Of a DNA stretch of 59,892 nt, positions 28,812 to 37,719 are shown in pieces (position 1 is the stretch's first letter; each line of letters starts with the position of its first letter). A program made the position numbers and the translations under genes. Below the pieces are notes generated by a model. It had not been told where the DNA came from. It worked only from the letters and a program-made list of their open reading frames with translations, and searched no databases. Source of the stretch: Clostridia bacterium (GTDB lineage: Bacteria > Bacillota > Clostridia > Peptostreptococcales > JAAYPU01); the NCBI GenBank assembly GCA_016278615.1, contig JADQBM010000024.1, positions 1 through 59,892 of the forward strand, written 5' to 3'.

Positions 28812-29040
28812 ATATCAGGTGACAGATTACAGGTTACAGGTGACAGGGATTAGAGATTAGGGATAGATAAGAGATAACAGATAAGAGATAACAGTTGTGG
28901 ATGATTTTGTTACTCAAAATCTTCAGTTATACTATAAGAATCTAAAGAAATATATTAGGAAATTGCCATAGCAAATTTCAAACCTTAACTGTTAACTATT
29001 ATCTATTATCTATTATCTGTAACCTGCCCCCTGTCCCCTT
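28812..29040. repeat. Mirrored-arm intergenic element, copy 9
   Basis: A two-layer copy. From the outside in, the left arm has GACAGGTTACAGG-type and then GATAACA-type units (28817-28890). The right arm mirrors them in reverse order: TTAACTGTTAACTATTATCT-type, then CTGTAACCTGCC and CCTGTCCCC (28983-29039). Inner hairpins are GATTTTG TTACT CAAAATC (about 28903-28922) and GAAATTTGC-like/GCAAATTTC at about 28959-28980. The 503-base gap 28796-29298 otherwise holds AT-rich DNA with no gene that I can see. Confidence 0.7.
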
Positions 29041-29298
29041 ACAACTATTTAGATATAAAAAAAGTAAAAAGGTTACAAAAAAATATTTAAAAAAATTGTG
29101 AAACATTCTTTGCTTGATTATCGAAAAAAGGACTAAAAAAATGAAAGAAGTTGAAGGAGAAGATTAGTCTGAGAAACCCATACTAAAAAAGTAGATTTTG
29201 TCTATATTTTCAAATAGTTAGCCCTTAAGAAGTGACAAATTATTATAAATCCCCTTGATATACTTGCACTGGAGATTCAAAAGACAGGGGGATCATTG

Positions 29299-29847
29299 AT
29301 GAAAATCGTATTGAGATGGACCACTAATCTCATCATTATTTTTCTAATTTTTGTTATTGCCAGTTCCATATTCAGTTTGGTACAGGCAAAACTAAATCCC
29401 AAAGCCATACCTTCCTTTTTAGGCTACAGACCCTTTACAATCCTTTCAAGCAGCATGCAGCCACTGTTAGACGAAGGGGATATGATTTTCGTGAAGCCCA
29501 TAGGGACAAATGAAGTAGAAACTGGGGATGTCATCACATTTTGGACCCAAGAGGAAGTATTGGTGACCCATCGGGTGGTGGCTATTGTACAAGAGGAAGA
29601 TGGGGGTGTGGGCTATAAAACAAAAGGCGACGCCAATGATATAGAAGACCATGAGTTAGTTGCAGGAGAGCAGTTGGTAGGAAAGTTGGTATGGGATATT
29701 CCAAAAGGGGGACATGTTGCCAAATTCGTCCAAAGACCCATAGGAATCATTTTGTGTATTATATTACCTTTTATCCTATTGGTTCTTTCTGAAGTGAAGG
29801 CTGTGCGAGCTTTCTTTAGGCGGAGGCGGAAGAAGACAGTTGCTTGA
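29299..29847 (+). CDS. SipW-type signal peptidase I
   Basis: A 182-residue membrane peptidase of family S26B (ER/SipW type). One N-terminal TM helix (about 8-29) is followed by the catalytic Ser52 in SSSMQP. His91 in VTHRV replaces the general-base lysine of ordinary bacterial enzymes. The conserved GDANDIED box comes next, then a C-terminal TM helix (about 150-170). AGGGGG precedes the ATG at 29299 (a TTG lies just upstream). SipW-type peptidases usually serve dedicated substrates. Here it stands just before the Tad-like operon, so the small prepilin-like proteins or the giant exported protein are candidates. Confidence 0.9.
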   Translation: MKIVLRWTTNLIIIFLIFVIASSIFSLVQAKLNPKAIPSFLGYRPFTILSSSMQPLLDEGDMIFVKPIGTNEVETGDVITFWTQEEVLVTHRVVAIVQEEDGGVGYKTKGDANDIEDHELVAGEQLVGKLVWDIPKGGHVAKFVQRPIGIILCIILPFILLVLSEVKAVRAFFRRRRKKTVA

Positions 29848-29933
29848 GATATATAGAAAACATTAGCAAAGAAGGAGCTCTATTGTCAGGGCTTCTTTTT
29901 GTATGCTTTGAAAACAAAACAGAAAAGAACAAT

Positions 29934-29962
29934 TTGACAAATATTTTAAAATAATGTAAAAT
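29934..29962 (+). promoter_or_regulatory. Sigma-A promoter of the Tad-like operon
   Basis: TTGACA (29934-29939), 17-bp spacer, TAAAAT (29957-29962), 32 bases before the ATG at 29994. Confidence 0.75.
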
Positions 29963-29993
29963 ATTGTAAAAATAAAACAAAGAGGAATTTCTC

Positions 29994-31202
29994 ATGAGAA
30001 CTGCTATTGTTTCTGAAGATATTAACATGTGCAATGAAATAAAAGGGTTATTAGAATTAGATTCTGATGAATATGATCAGTATATAAACTTTGACGATTT
30101 TAAAAGCTGCTATATGCTTTGCTATGATTTTCTAATTCTTCAAACTACCGCTTCTAAAAGTATTAGTTCAGAAGAAATGAGGGATATAAAGAAATATTGT
30201 TCCAAAAAAGGTATTCGATTCATGTTATATGATTCAGATACCAATAGTGAACTTAAAGAGGAACCCGTTGAGGATATATCTGAAAATATGCAGAACGATG
30301 ACCCATCACCTGATACGGTAGAACTTAGGCCGAGTCATTCAAATAAGCACAGTGGGGAAGTCGATAAAATTGAAGTAATCAAAACCGTTTATTCCAATGC
30401 ACCTCAAATAAATATTTGCATAGGGAGTTTATCAAGGAAAGCTGGGAGCACTTTTATTACACTAAATCTTGCAAGAGCCTTGTCCGAGCTTAACATATTG
30501 GTATCTGTCATAGAGCTCCCCTTAAATAAACCCTATATTTTTGATTATATTGGACTCCAACAGAGATTTCAGTTTGACAAGTCCGAAGTAAATGATTTTC
30601 AATTTATAGAGGATATTCTAAAAAATACTGAAAGCAAAAGGAAGAAAGAATTGGTACAAGATAATATTATTTGGTTCATTTTGAATCCATTTGTAGAAAC
30701 GATTGATAATCTTAATTTTGATTCAATCTCAAAAATTCTTTACGCATCCAAAAGAGCATCTGTTAATCTCATTGACATAGGAAATCATTTGGAGCATCCA
30801 GCTGTAAAGGAGCATTTAGACTCTTTTAATAAAATTTTAATCATTGTTGACCCATTGCCTCCGGATATATTACAAAATGAAAAAATGCTAAAATTTATTC
30901 AAAAAATTAAAGCGGCACATTATCCCGTTGAATTCATTATCAATAAATATCACAAATCAATTTATTTGAAGGAGCTAAATCAATATTTAGGATTTGCACC
31001 TTTAATGCAAATTCCTTTCATCGATAGCGGATTGATATATAAAGCCGTTTATCAGTGCAAAGTACCTTATTCAATGAAGGGGATAAAAGCATCATTAAAA
31101 AAAGAAATGGACTTATTAATAAAAAAAAATATACCAGATGCATTTATTAAAGAGAATAAAGCAAGGGGTTTAAAAAATATTTTGACAGGAAATAGAGGGT
31201 GA
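29994..31202 (+). CDS. CpaE/TadZ-like protein with degenerate P-loop (first copy)
   Basis: A 402-residue protein. The N-terminal part (about residues 1-130) looks receiver-like or linker-like and acidic. It is followed by a ParA/MinD-type domain as in the pilus-localising proteins CpaE/TadZ. The P-loop position reads GSLSRKAGST at residues 144-153, so both signature lysines of a deviant Walker A (GxKGGxGK[ST]T) are missing. LIDIGNHLE and ILIIVDPLPPD match the later core strands. It is probably a non-hydrolysing scaffold. It is the first gene of a tight operon, preceded by AGAGGAAT and a good promoter. Confidence 0.7.
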   Translation: MRTAIVSEDINMCNEIKGLLELDSDEYDQYINFDDFKSCYMLCYDFLILQTTASKSISSEEMRDIKKYCSKKGIRFMLYDSDTNSELKEEPVEDISENMQNDDPSPDTVELRPSHSNKHSGEVDKIEVIKTVYSNAPQINICIGSLSRKAGSTFITLNLARALSELNILVSVIELPLNKPYIFDYIGLQQRFQFDKSEVNDFQFIEDILKNTESKRKKELVQDNIIWFILNPFVETIDNLNFDSISKILYASKRASVNLIDIGNHLEHPAVKEHLDSFNKILIIVDPLPPDILQNEKMLKFIQKIKAAHYPVEFIINKYHKSIYLKELNQYLGFAPLMQIPFIDSGLIYKAVYQCKVPYSMKGIKASLKKEMDLLIKKNIPDAFIKENKARGLKNILTGNRG

Positions 31203-31206
31203 TTGC

Positions 31207-31869
31207 TTGAAAGGCGCTATGTTTAATAAAGCAAAAGGCATTTTGGGAATCCTATTTATTCTTTCTGCTGTTGCAATAATTTTTTATTGGGAGAATTATG
31301 GGCGAGAAGAGTTGCTATATAAAAATGTCATGATCGCAAAAGAGAACATCTATAAGAATGAAACGCTCACGGAAGAAAATGTTATGGTTGCAAAAGTTGA
31401 AGACACTTTTATTACAGAGGAAGTAGCATTGGAGAATGCACAAATCATTGGAAAAGAGTCAAAGCAATTTATACCCCAAAATGCCATTGTAGATATGCGG
31501 TATGTAGGAGAACCCGAACTTTTGATTCATGTAAATGAGTATATAATGCAGCTTCCAAATGATTGGATTGAAGTTTACCCGGATTCTTTAAGAAGAGGAG
31601 ATCACATATTTTTATATCCAGTCTTCAATTTCACTGATGAATATACCACTGAGGCGTGTATTAACACGGTACCCGTAACTAAATTGGTTGTTGCTTATGT
31701 GAAAGATTCAGGTAATAGAGAAGTCATAGATGTGGATCAAAAAAAATTAGAAAGGTATGATGGAACGTCAACCATAGATTCTATTGAGGTTATTATTAGC
31801 TTCGCTGATACAGAGAAGTTATTGGAGTTTTATAAAAATGGATATAAATTTATCATTTTGTATCAGTGA
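31207..31869 (+). CDS. CpaB-like SAF-domain membrane protein
   Basis: A 220-residue protein with a TTG start about eight bases after GAGGGTGATT. One TM helix (about 10-27) is followed by an SAF-like segment (about 40-100: VMIAKENIYKNETLTEENVM, then FIPQNAIVDMRYV). CpaB/RcpC proteins of Tad pili have this layout, and the position between the two CpaE-like genes fits. The remainder is an extracytoplasmic beta-rich domain. It is assigned by domain and context, not by strong similarity. Confidence 0.7.
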   Translation: MKGAMFNKAKGILGILFILSAVAIIFYWENYGREELLYKNVMIAKENIYKNETLTEENVMVAKVEDTFITEEVALENAQIIGKESKQFIPQNAIVDMRYVGEPELLIHVNEYIMQLPNDWIEVYPDSLRRGDHIFLYPVFNFTDEYTTEACINTVPVTKLVVAYVKDSGNREVIDVDQKKLERYDGTSTIDSIEVIISFADTEKLLEFYKNGYKFIILYQ

Positions 31870-31899
31870 ACAAATATTTAAAAAGAGGGGAAATAGGAT

Positions 31900-33045
31900 A
31901 TGAGAATAGGTTTAATAACAGAAATAAATGAGACTTTAATGTTCAGTCATAATGGAATACCCGAAGAAACCTTTGTTTTTCAATCTCTAAATGATATCCA
32001 TATGCAAATAGATTTATTAATCATGGATAACAAACTTGTACCCATGGATTCGTTGATAAAATATATTGACCAGCAATCGGAAATAATGAAATATGTATTT
32101 ATTCTATCTGAGAAGAATCCTTCTATTAAAAATACAATATTAAGAAATAAAGGTGTCTTTATCATTCCCCCCATGTTAACAGAGAAACAAGTTGCTTCAA
32201 AAATTTATAGGATTCTATATGGCGGCGAAGAGGGGGAAAAAAGTAATATAATCACTTTTTTTGGGGCTGACAGTAAAGTGGGGACAAGTATGATTGCGCA
32301 ATCTGTTGCTGAGAAATTATCTGAAAATGAAGGGCTGAAGGTTTTGCTCATCATATTAGATGGTAGTCCTGGGATGGATTATGTTCTAAAGTTTGAAGAA
32401 TCATTATCCATTGATACCGTAAGAGCCAAAGTGATCAATCACATATTAAGTAATAATGAATTGATAGATGTATGCACAGAGTTAGACAAATTATATATTT
32501 TACAGGGGACGCAATCCTTATTATATAGAAAATATTATCAGCCTGAGCACATTGAAAGTCTATTGCGACAGTTAGCAGATATTTTTGATGTGGTCGTTGT
32601 GGATGGGGGCTCAAATGTGGAACTTGGAATGACCATAGGTGCATTAAATAGCTCATGCCATAAATTCTTAATCGTTACACAACAAAGCACCTGTTTAAGA
32701 CACTACAAACAGATTCAATCTCAGATTCTATCAAAATTGGAGATAAAAGATTTTTGTATGATTATCAATAAATATATCAACAATGAACAACTTTTTGATA
32801 AGCATCGACTGTCCCATGAATATGAAGCTCCTCATATGTGTTCTGTTCCATATTCTGAATTCAATCTGCAGGCTGAGATTGAGAGATGTACCATACAAAA
32901 ATATCAAGAATCGGAGTACATAGAAGCCATTAAAAAAGTAACTGTTATCATAGAAGATTCCTTGGGTTTAAAAGTTAAACCCAAAATAGAACCTGTTTCT
33001 TTTTTTGAAAAAGTTTTTAAATACAGAAGGGTAGGTGTTGGATGA
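31900..33045 (+). CDS. CpaE/TadZ-like protein with degenerate P-loop (second copy)
   Basis: A 381-residue protein. The receiver-like N terminus (about 1-110) is followed by a ParA/MinD fold: IITFFGADSKVGTSMIAQSVA at about 117-137, LLIILDGSPGMDYVL, and DVVVVDGGSNVELGMTIGAL. The P-loop is GADSKVGTSM (residues 122-131), with Thr where the nucleotide-binding Lys is expected. AGAGGGGAAA precedes the ATG, and the next gene overlaps its end by four bases. It is a paralogue in kind, not a close copy, of the gene at 29994. Confidence 0.75.
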   Translation: MRIGLITEINETLMFSHNGIPEETFVFQSLNDIHMQIDLLIMDNKLVPMDSLIKYIDQQSEIMKYVFILSEKNPSIKNTILRNKGVFIIPPMLTEKQVASKIYRILYGGEEGEKSNIITFFGADSKVGTSMIAQSVAEKLSENEGLKVLLIILDGSPGMDYVLKFEESLSIDTVRAKVINHILSNNELIDVCTELDKLYILQGTQSLLYRKYYQPEHIESLLRQLADIFDVVVVDGGSNVELGMTIGALNSSCHKFLIVTQQSTCLRHYKQIQSQILSKLEIKDFCMIINKYINNEQLFDKHRLSHEYEAPHMCSVPYSEFNLQAEIERCTIQKYQESEYIEAIKKVTVIIEDSLGLKVKPKIEPVSFFEKVFKYRRVGVG

Positions 33046-34478
33046 AGAATCAGTTGGAAAAAGAATTTGCTTTAGAGGAATACTTATATGGAAAAACCGT
33101 AGAAACCCCAGTATTCATTGGTAATGATAAAACAAGAGACCTACAATTTGAAAAAATTTGCTTTGATATAAAATCCTATTTTAATAATGAGTGGCAGATG
33201 GCAAATGCCAATCATGAAAAAATCCTCTTAGAGCATAAGAAAGCCATTATTGGACACAAGAAAGAAGTTGCATATTTCAAAGATAAGATAAAAGAGTATC
33301 TAAGAGAGAACAATCTATTGAATGTTTGGAAACCAGCTTGGTATTCAGATGCCGTAGATGCCATTTATCATGAACTTTGGGGTTTGTCGGGGTTAGCGGA
33401 ATGGTTTTCGGATGCGTATAAGGGCAGTAGTTCTGCAAAAATCATTGGTGACAAGATCTATTTTTTAGTAAATGGAAAAACTGTACTCATGCCTCAACGG
33501 ATTTGTTCAGATAGGAGAAAACAATTGATTAAGGCATTGCTATTAAATACACCGAAAAAAAGATCAGGAGACAGCTACCAAGAGGTATATATGTTGGATG
33601 GAAGTCGTATAACCATTTTTTCAGGAGACTTGGTAAAACCTGAACAGGAAATACTAGTATTTAGAAAGTTTTACATTAAGGAATATACCTTTGAAAAACA
33701 AGCTGAATTAGGAACCATTCCAGAAGATTCCATTACTTTGTTTAAAAGTATGATTCAGATAGGATATAATGTTGCTTTTGCCGGAGCGGTGCGAACGGCT
33801 AAAACAACTTTTCTTTCTACATGGCAAAGCTATGAAGATCCAACCCTTGAAGGGGTTATGGTCGAAACAGATCCAGAGATCCCTTTACATTGTTTGATTC
33901 CAACGGCGCCAGTGATTCAACTGGTTGCAGATGGAGAAGATTTAGAAAAGTTGACAAAAAGCATTTTACGTTCTGATGCCGATTACATAATTATGGCTGA
34001 AGCAAGAGATGGTGTGGCTCTAAATATAGCTGTTAAGGCAGCCAACAAAGGAACCCGACGTGTGAAAATTACTTTTCATACTACGGATGTTAAGGATTTT
34101 TGTTATGATGTTGCAGATGAAATTCTGAGGGTTTATGGGGGATCGCTTTTTAGTACGATGCTAAAGGTTGCCAAGAGCTTTCAATACGTTTTTCAGTTTA
34201 TTCAACTACAAGACAAATCAAAAAAACGCTTAAAAGCAATATATAATTTGAGACATGAAAACTCCAGAATTACCATTCATCAGATATGTAAATATGACAT
34301 GCATACAGATTCTTGGAAGTGGAAGTATGATGTTGGAAATGAGTCAAAAGTTATAGGAGATGAAGAAAATCCAGAAATGTTTCAAATTTTTTGCAAAGAG
34401 TTAAAAAGTTTAAGTGAAAAGTATCCACTAATGGAAAAAACGGACTTTAGCCCTTATAGGCATTTAGAAGGAACTTAA
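33042..34478 (+). CDS. CpaF/TadA-like secretion ATPase
   Basis: A 478-residue member of the VirB11/CpaF type of pilus-assembly ATPases. The N-terminal domain spans about residues 1-220. The ATPase core has the P-loop GAVRTAKTT (Lys254), where CpaF proteins usually have G-rich GxTGSGKTT. The Walker-B region is DADYIIMAEARDG (compare PDRIIVGEVRGG) and the later His box is RVKITFHTTDV (compare GSLTTIHAN). It should power assembly of the small pilin-like products, if active. ATG overlaps the previous stop. The tadB-like gene follows two bases later. Confidence 0.82.
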   Translation: MKNQLEKEFALEEYLYGKTVETPVFIGNDKTRDLQFEKICFDIKSYFNNEWQMANANHEKILLEHKKAIIGHKKEVAYFKDKIKEYLRENNLLNVWKPAWYSDAVDAIYHELWGLSGLAEWFSDAYKGSSSAKIIGDKIYFLVNGKTVLMPQRICSDRRKQLIKALLLNTPKKRSGDSYQEVYMLDGSRITIFSGDLVKPEQEILVFRKFYIKEYTFEKQAELGTIPEDSITLFKSMIQIGYNVAFAGAVRTAKTTFLSTWQSYEDPTLEGVMVETDPEIPLHCLIPTAPVIQLVADGEDLEKLTKSILRSDADYIIMAEARDGVALNIAVKAANKGTRRVKITFHTTDVKDFCYDVADEILRVYGGSLFSTMLKVAKSFQYVFQFIQLQDKSKKRLKAIYNLRHENSRITIHQICKYDMHTDSWKWKYDVGNESKVIGDEENPEMFQIFCKELKSLSEKYPLMEKTDFSPYRHLEGT

Positions 34479-34479
34479 A

Positions 34480-35424
34480 ATGAAAATACTTATAATCGCA
34501 CAACTATTGAAAAGTGTTTCCTATCTATTACTGATTTATGGCATATGGATGATTTGTTCAACTTCAATTATTTCCATGTTTAGAAAAACATACTTCACAC
34601 GGTTTAGGGTTTCCAAGGATCAATTGGTGAGAGGAAGATTATTCAGACATATTCATCTTCTGGTGACACTAACTTTTGAAGGAAAAGGCATGTTTTTCAT
34701 TTGCAGTTTCATTGTATTATCCATAAGCTTATTTCTTGTTATTTTCATATTATTGATTAATGGGACATCTATTGGGACAGCGATTGTAATATCTGTTGTT
34801 TTCGGGATGGCCCCTTACCTGTATTTAAAAATAAGATTAAATACCATAAGAACTGAAGGAAGCTTTGAAGCAGATCTTATTGTTGGAGAACTACTAAACC
34901 AATATAAAATGAATTATTTCAATATGATTGAAGCCATTGACCGACTGGTGTCTTTTAAAGAGGCCCCAATCTGCAGAAGAGCATTTTATAGATTGTCTAT
35001 TCAATTAAAAGATTATAAAACGGAGGAAGAATTAAAGGGTGCTTTAAAAGATATGGTTTTTGTGATCAATACAGATTGGATGAAAATGTTGGCGAATAAT
35101 ATATATTTGGCTATCGAATGCCATGTGAATGTCAGTATAGGACTTGAGGATATATTACAGGAGCTTAAAGAAGCCAAAACAGCTTTGGAAAAAGCAAAAC
35201 AAATAAACCTGGAAGGTTTCTCGATTTTGAAGTACTTTTCTCCACTAATGTATCTTTTTACTGTGTTAATTTCTATAAAATACTTTGGTTTTTCTGTGAA
35301 AAAATTTTTTGCATATCAATTTCATACAGAAATTGGAATTAAATTTTTCATCTTAATCTTATTATTGATGCTAGTAAATATTGGATGCATGAAGGTATTT
35401 GAAAACCAAAAATTTGATTTATAG
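34480..35424 (+). CDS. TadB-like inner-membrane platform protein
   Basis: A 314-residue membrane protein. TM segments lie near residues 13-32, 66-90 and 96-112, with a pair near the C terminus (about 247-265 and 285-305). A cytoplasmic T2SS-F-like domain lies between. It is assigned as TadB by size, topology and its place directly after the CpaF-like ATPase. The sequence itself is diverged. AGAAGGA precedes the ATG. It overlaps nothing and ends just inside the ribosome-binding region of the next gene. Confidence 0.7.
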   Translation: MKILIIAQLLKSVSYLLLIYGIWMICSTSIISMFRKTYFTRFRVSKDQLVRGRLFRHIHLLVTLTFEGKGMFFICSFIVLSISLFLVIFILLINGTSIGTAIVISVVFGMAPYLYLKIRLNTIRTEGSFEADLIVGELLNQYKMNYFNMIEAIDRLVSFKEAPICRRAFYRLSIQLKDYKTEEELKGALKDMVFVINTDWMKMLANNIYLAIECHVNVSIGLEDILQELKEAKTALEKAKQINLEGFSILKYFSPLMYLFTVLISIKYFGFSVKKFFAYQFHTEIGIKFFILILLLMLVNIGCMKVFENQKFDL

Positions 35425-35434
35425 AGGTGCTGAA

Positions 35435-36298
35435 ATGAAAATCACTTACTATGCTTTGGTTTTGTTGTTTTTATTTTCAGGGATTATTTTATTAAGAGAA
35501 TGGGCAGTTGAGAAAAAAAGAAAATACAAGTTTCGATTTCGTAAACATCGATTTCGAAATGCAAAATCATTTATTCAAAATAATTTGAGTGATAATAATC
35601 ACTTGTTCCGTGGGATAGGCATTCCCATTAGCGTTTATCAATATAATCTGTTAAGGTTGTCTATTCTATCTATAATCATTATTTTCGAGGTAGAAGAAAA
35701 TGGAATCTCCGTGGAAACTGCTATAAAAGCAGTTGTTGTTTTCTCTTTGTTTATTTTTACTTCTCCCAGGCTAACGGTATTAGGCAAAAAAACGCCATTT
35801 GCAATTTTGATCGCTTCCTTAAAAAGGTACAACCAAACTATAATAGATGACGAGATTTACAAAGCCCTTTCTCGGCTTAAAAATCTTGTAATCACACAAA
35901 GAGAAAATCCCATGTCAGCAAGCTTTTTAATAGAACAAATTACAAAGTTTACTAAAAAGACAAAAGGCATTTTTTTGAAAACATTGTCTATGTACCATGA
36001 GGGCAATCAGGAAGAAGCCATTGAATTTTTTAAAGCGACTACAGGGACGAAATTAGGTGCCGAGTTTGGCAATATTATGTCCAAACTTGATGAGTTAAAT
36101 CCAGCGGAGCTTAAAGACCAACTTATACTGCTTCAATCCTCTGTACGAGATGAAAAGGTGACATTAAAGCTAAGACAGCAGGAGTTATTTAGTAATCTCA
36201 TGTTTATTCCTATTGTGGCAGCTTCAATGGCGATACTATTAAATTTCGTCATTATTACCGTATGGTTAGATTCTCTAAATCATTTACTAAATTTCTAA
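35435..36298 (+). CDS. TadC-like inner-membrane platform protein
   Basis: A 287-residue protein. The N-terminal TM helix (about 5-18) is followed by a strongly basic stretch (KKRKYKFRFRKHRFR), a helix pair at about 55-100, a T2SS-F-like cytoplasmic domain and a C-terminal TM helix (about 253-275). An in-frame TTG at 35399 would extend it into the previous gene. AGAGGTG places the start at 35435. It completes the TadB/TadC platform pair. Confidence 0.7.
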   Translation: MKITYYALVLLFLFSGIILLREWAVEKKRKYKFRFRKHRFRNAKSFIQNNLSDNNHLFRGIGIPISVYQYNLLRLSILSIIIIFEVEENGISVETAIKAVVVFSLFIFTSPRLTVLGKKTPFAILIASLKRYNQTIIDDEIYKALSRLKNLVITQRENPMSASFLIEQITKFTKKTKGIFLKTLSMYHEGNQEEAIEFFKATTGTKLGAEFGNIMSKLDELNPAELKDQLILLQSSVRDEKVTLKLRQQELFSNLMFIPIVAASMAILLNFVIITVWLDSLNHLLNF

Positions 36299-36311
36299 GG
36301 AGGAAATTGAA

Positions 36312-36464
36312 ATGAAACAAATTATTATTATTTTAGCTACAGTGGTTTTAGGCGTATATATTGGAACAACTCTAATATTTAACGAAGAAAATTCTTTACA
36401 ATCAGGGGCAGACAGCATTAGAGATGAAGCAATTGATGAAATCGAAACTTTAATTGGAAATTAA
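36312..36464 (+). CDS. Small prepilin-like protein 1
   Basis: A 50-residue protein, MKQIIIILATVVLGVYIGTT followed by an acidic amphipathic helix, preceded by AGGAGG. Its place directly after the tadC-like gene is where Flp pilin genes sit in some Tad loci, and its size fits a minimal pilin. It lacks the usual Flp Gly-x4-Glu-Tyr cleavage motif. If processed, cleavage may be by the nearby SipW-type peptidase or it may remain a membrane-anchored subunit. It is a clear paralogue of the next ORF. Confidence 0.7.
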   Translation: MKQIIIILATVVLGVYIGTTLIFNEENSLQSGADSIRDEAIDEIETLIGN

Positions 36465-36467
36465 GCA

Positions 36468-36614
36468 GTGAAACAGTTAATTATTATTCTTATGTCGTTA
36501 CTATTGGGTGTCTATATTTACGGAATGCTTTTAGGAGAAGGAGAAGACACAGTAAAGTCAACAGTGGGTGATTTGATGCAGCAGCAGATTGAAAGGCAGA
36601 AAATCATTCCTTGA
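36468..36614 (+). CDS. Small prepilin-like protein 2
   Basis: A 48-residue protein with a GTG start three bases after the previous stop. MKQLIIILMSLLLGVYIYGM matches prepilin-like protein 1 over the hydrophobic segment (MKQ-I/L-IIIL and LGVYI shared). A charged tail of about 25 residues differs. Tandem duplication of a minimal pilin gene is the simplest reading. It was not separately detectable by length alone. Coupling and paralogy support it. Confidence 0.68.
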   Translation: MKQLIIILMSLLLGVYIYGMLLGEGEDTVKSTVGDLMQQQIERQKIIP

Positions 36615-36675
36615 TGGTTAAGGGAATAGGCGTCAGTTTGGCTTACTCTTAATACTTGTTTAAGGGGAGATTTAT

Positions 36676-37092
36676 ATGAAACAACTGATTGTTATGTCTG
36701 CGGTATTGATATTGCTACTAATTTTTCCATTGCAATATGCCCTGGAACAGAAAAATTATTATTACATGGGACAATTTCAGAAATACGTCTACAATGCAAA
36801 AGAAGAGGCCAGAGCTGAAGGGTATTTTTCCAATGGAATTATTGATGAGCTAAAAGCAAATATTATAGGAGAATTTAATGATATTGAAGAATCCGAAATC
36901 CTTATAGAGGTTACGCGTATTCCAAAATATCGCACCAATGAATTTGATGAAAGAGAGATGATTCATTATAAAATCGGAATTCCTATAAAAAAACTAATTG
37001 TCGCTCATGCTATGCTGGGGATTTCTGATGATGAAAACAAGATGTATTATTTTATTGAAAATTATGCTTCAAGTGAATTGCTAAGGCCATGA
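36676..37092 (+). CDS. TadE-like pseudopilin candidate
   Basis: A 138-residue protein starting MKQLIVMSAVLILLLIFPLQ. It has one N-terminal TM helix and then an extracytoplasmic domain (AKEEARAEGYFSNGIIDELKANI and a beta-rich end). The start resembles the two small pilin-like proteins. Size and place match minor pseudopilins (TadE/TadF), but there is no convincing sequence match. AGGGGAGA precedes the ATG. Its stop overlaps the start of the next gene (ATGA). Confidence 0.6.
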   Translation: MKQLIVMSAVLILLLIFPLQYALEQKNYYYMGQFQKYVYNAKEEARAEGYFSNGIIDELKANIIGEFNDIEESEILIEVTRIPKYRTNEFDEREMIHYKIGIPIKKLIVAHAMLGISDDENKMYYFIENYASSELLRP

Positions 37093-37625
37093 AAGCTTTA
37101 ATCGTTGGATTAGCTATTGCTATTTTATATTCAATATTTTTAGTTTTTCAAATGGATAATAATTTATATCTTCTTAAGCTTGAAGAACTTAAGACCGTAT
37201 CCAATGAATGTTCCGCTACTGCTGCACTATTTTATGATGTTAATGAATTTAAAGAGGGACGCAAGATTTTTAATCAAGAGGAAGGAAATAAAGCCATTAA
37301 ATATCTGATATCAAATAATTTGAAACTAAATGAAAATATGAATCCAACTCTTTATTGGTCAGATCGGATAGAATACTATGTATATTATTTTGATGACTCG
37401 GGATTCATGTCTGCATATCACAATGAGCTACATATTAAGACAGAACCTTTTTCATATGGGAATATCTATACAGATTCTATTGAGGGCTATAAAAAAGTCA
37501 TCACGGAGCCCATTGTGATTGTAACAATTTCAGCAGGGAAACCCCAATACCGGTTGACATTTTTAGATTTAAAGGAAATCCATGGGGTTAGAAGTTCTGC
37601 TTATGAATATGTGGAGAGAGAGTAA
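37089..37625 (+). CDS. TadF-like pseudopilin candidate
   Basis: A 178-residue protein starting MKALIVGLAIAILYSIFLVF. It has one N-terminal TM helix and then an extracytoplasmic domain with many aromatic residues (LYWSDRIEYYVYYFDDSGF). It overlaps the previous gene by four bases and is the last intact gene of the Tad-like operon. The shared MK(Q/A)LI start, single anchor and size suggest a second minor pilin. No named family is recognised. Confidence 0.6.
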   Translation: MKALIVGLAIAILYSIFLVFQMDNNLYLLKLEELKTVSNECSATAALFYDVNEFKEGRKIFNQEEGNKAIKYLISNNLKLNENMNPTLYWSDRIEYYVYYFDDSGFMSAYHNELHIKTEPFSYGNIYTDSIEGYKKVITEPIVIVTISAGKPQYRLTFLDLKEIHGVRSSAYEYVERE

Positions 37626-37719
37626 GAAAAAACTAAAAATAGGTTTAAACTCATAAATTTAAATCACTTTTATAATGATGGATGCTGTGATAAAATATAC
37701 AAAAGAGGAGTGCGGGGAT

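Noticed and set aside
29848-29895. Terminator after the SipW-type peptidase
   Set aside because: Only a 5-bp stem (AGAAG/CTTCT) with interruptions can be formed, so the call is not supported.
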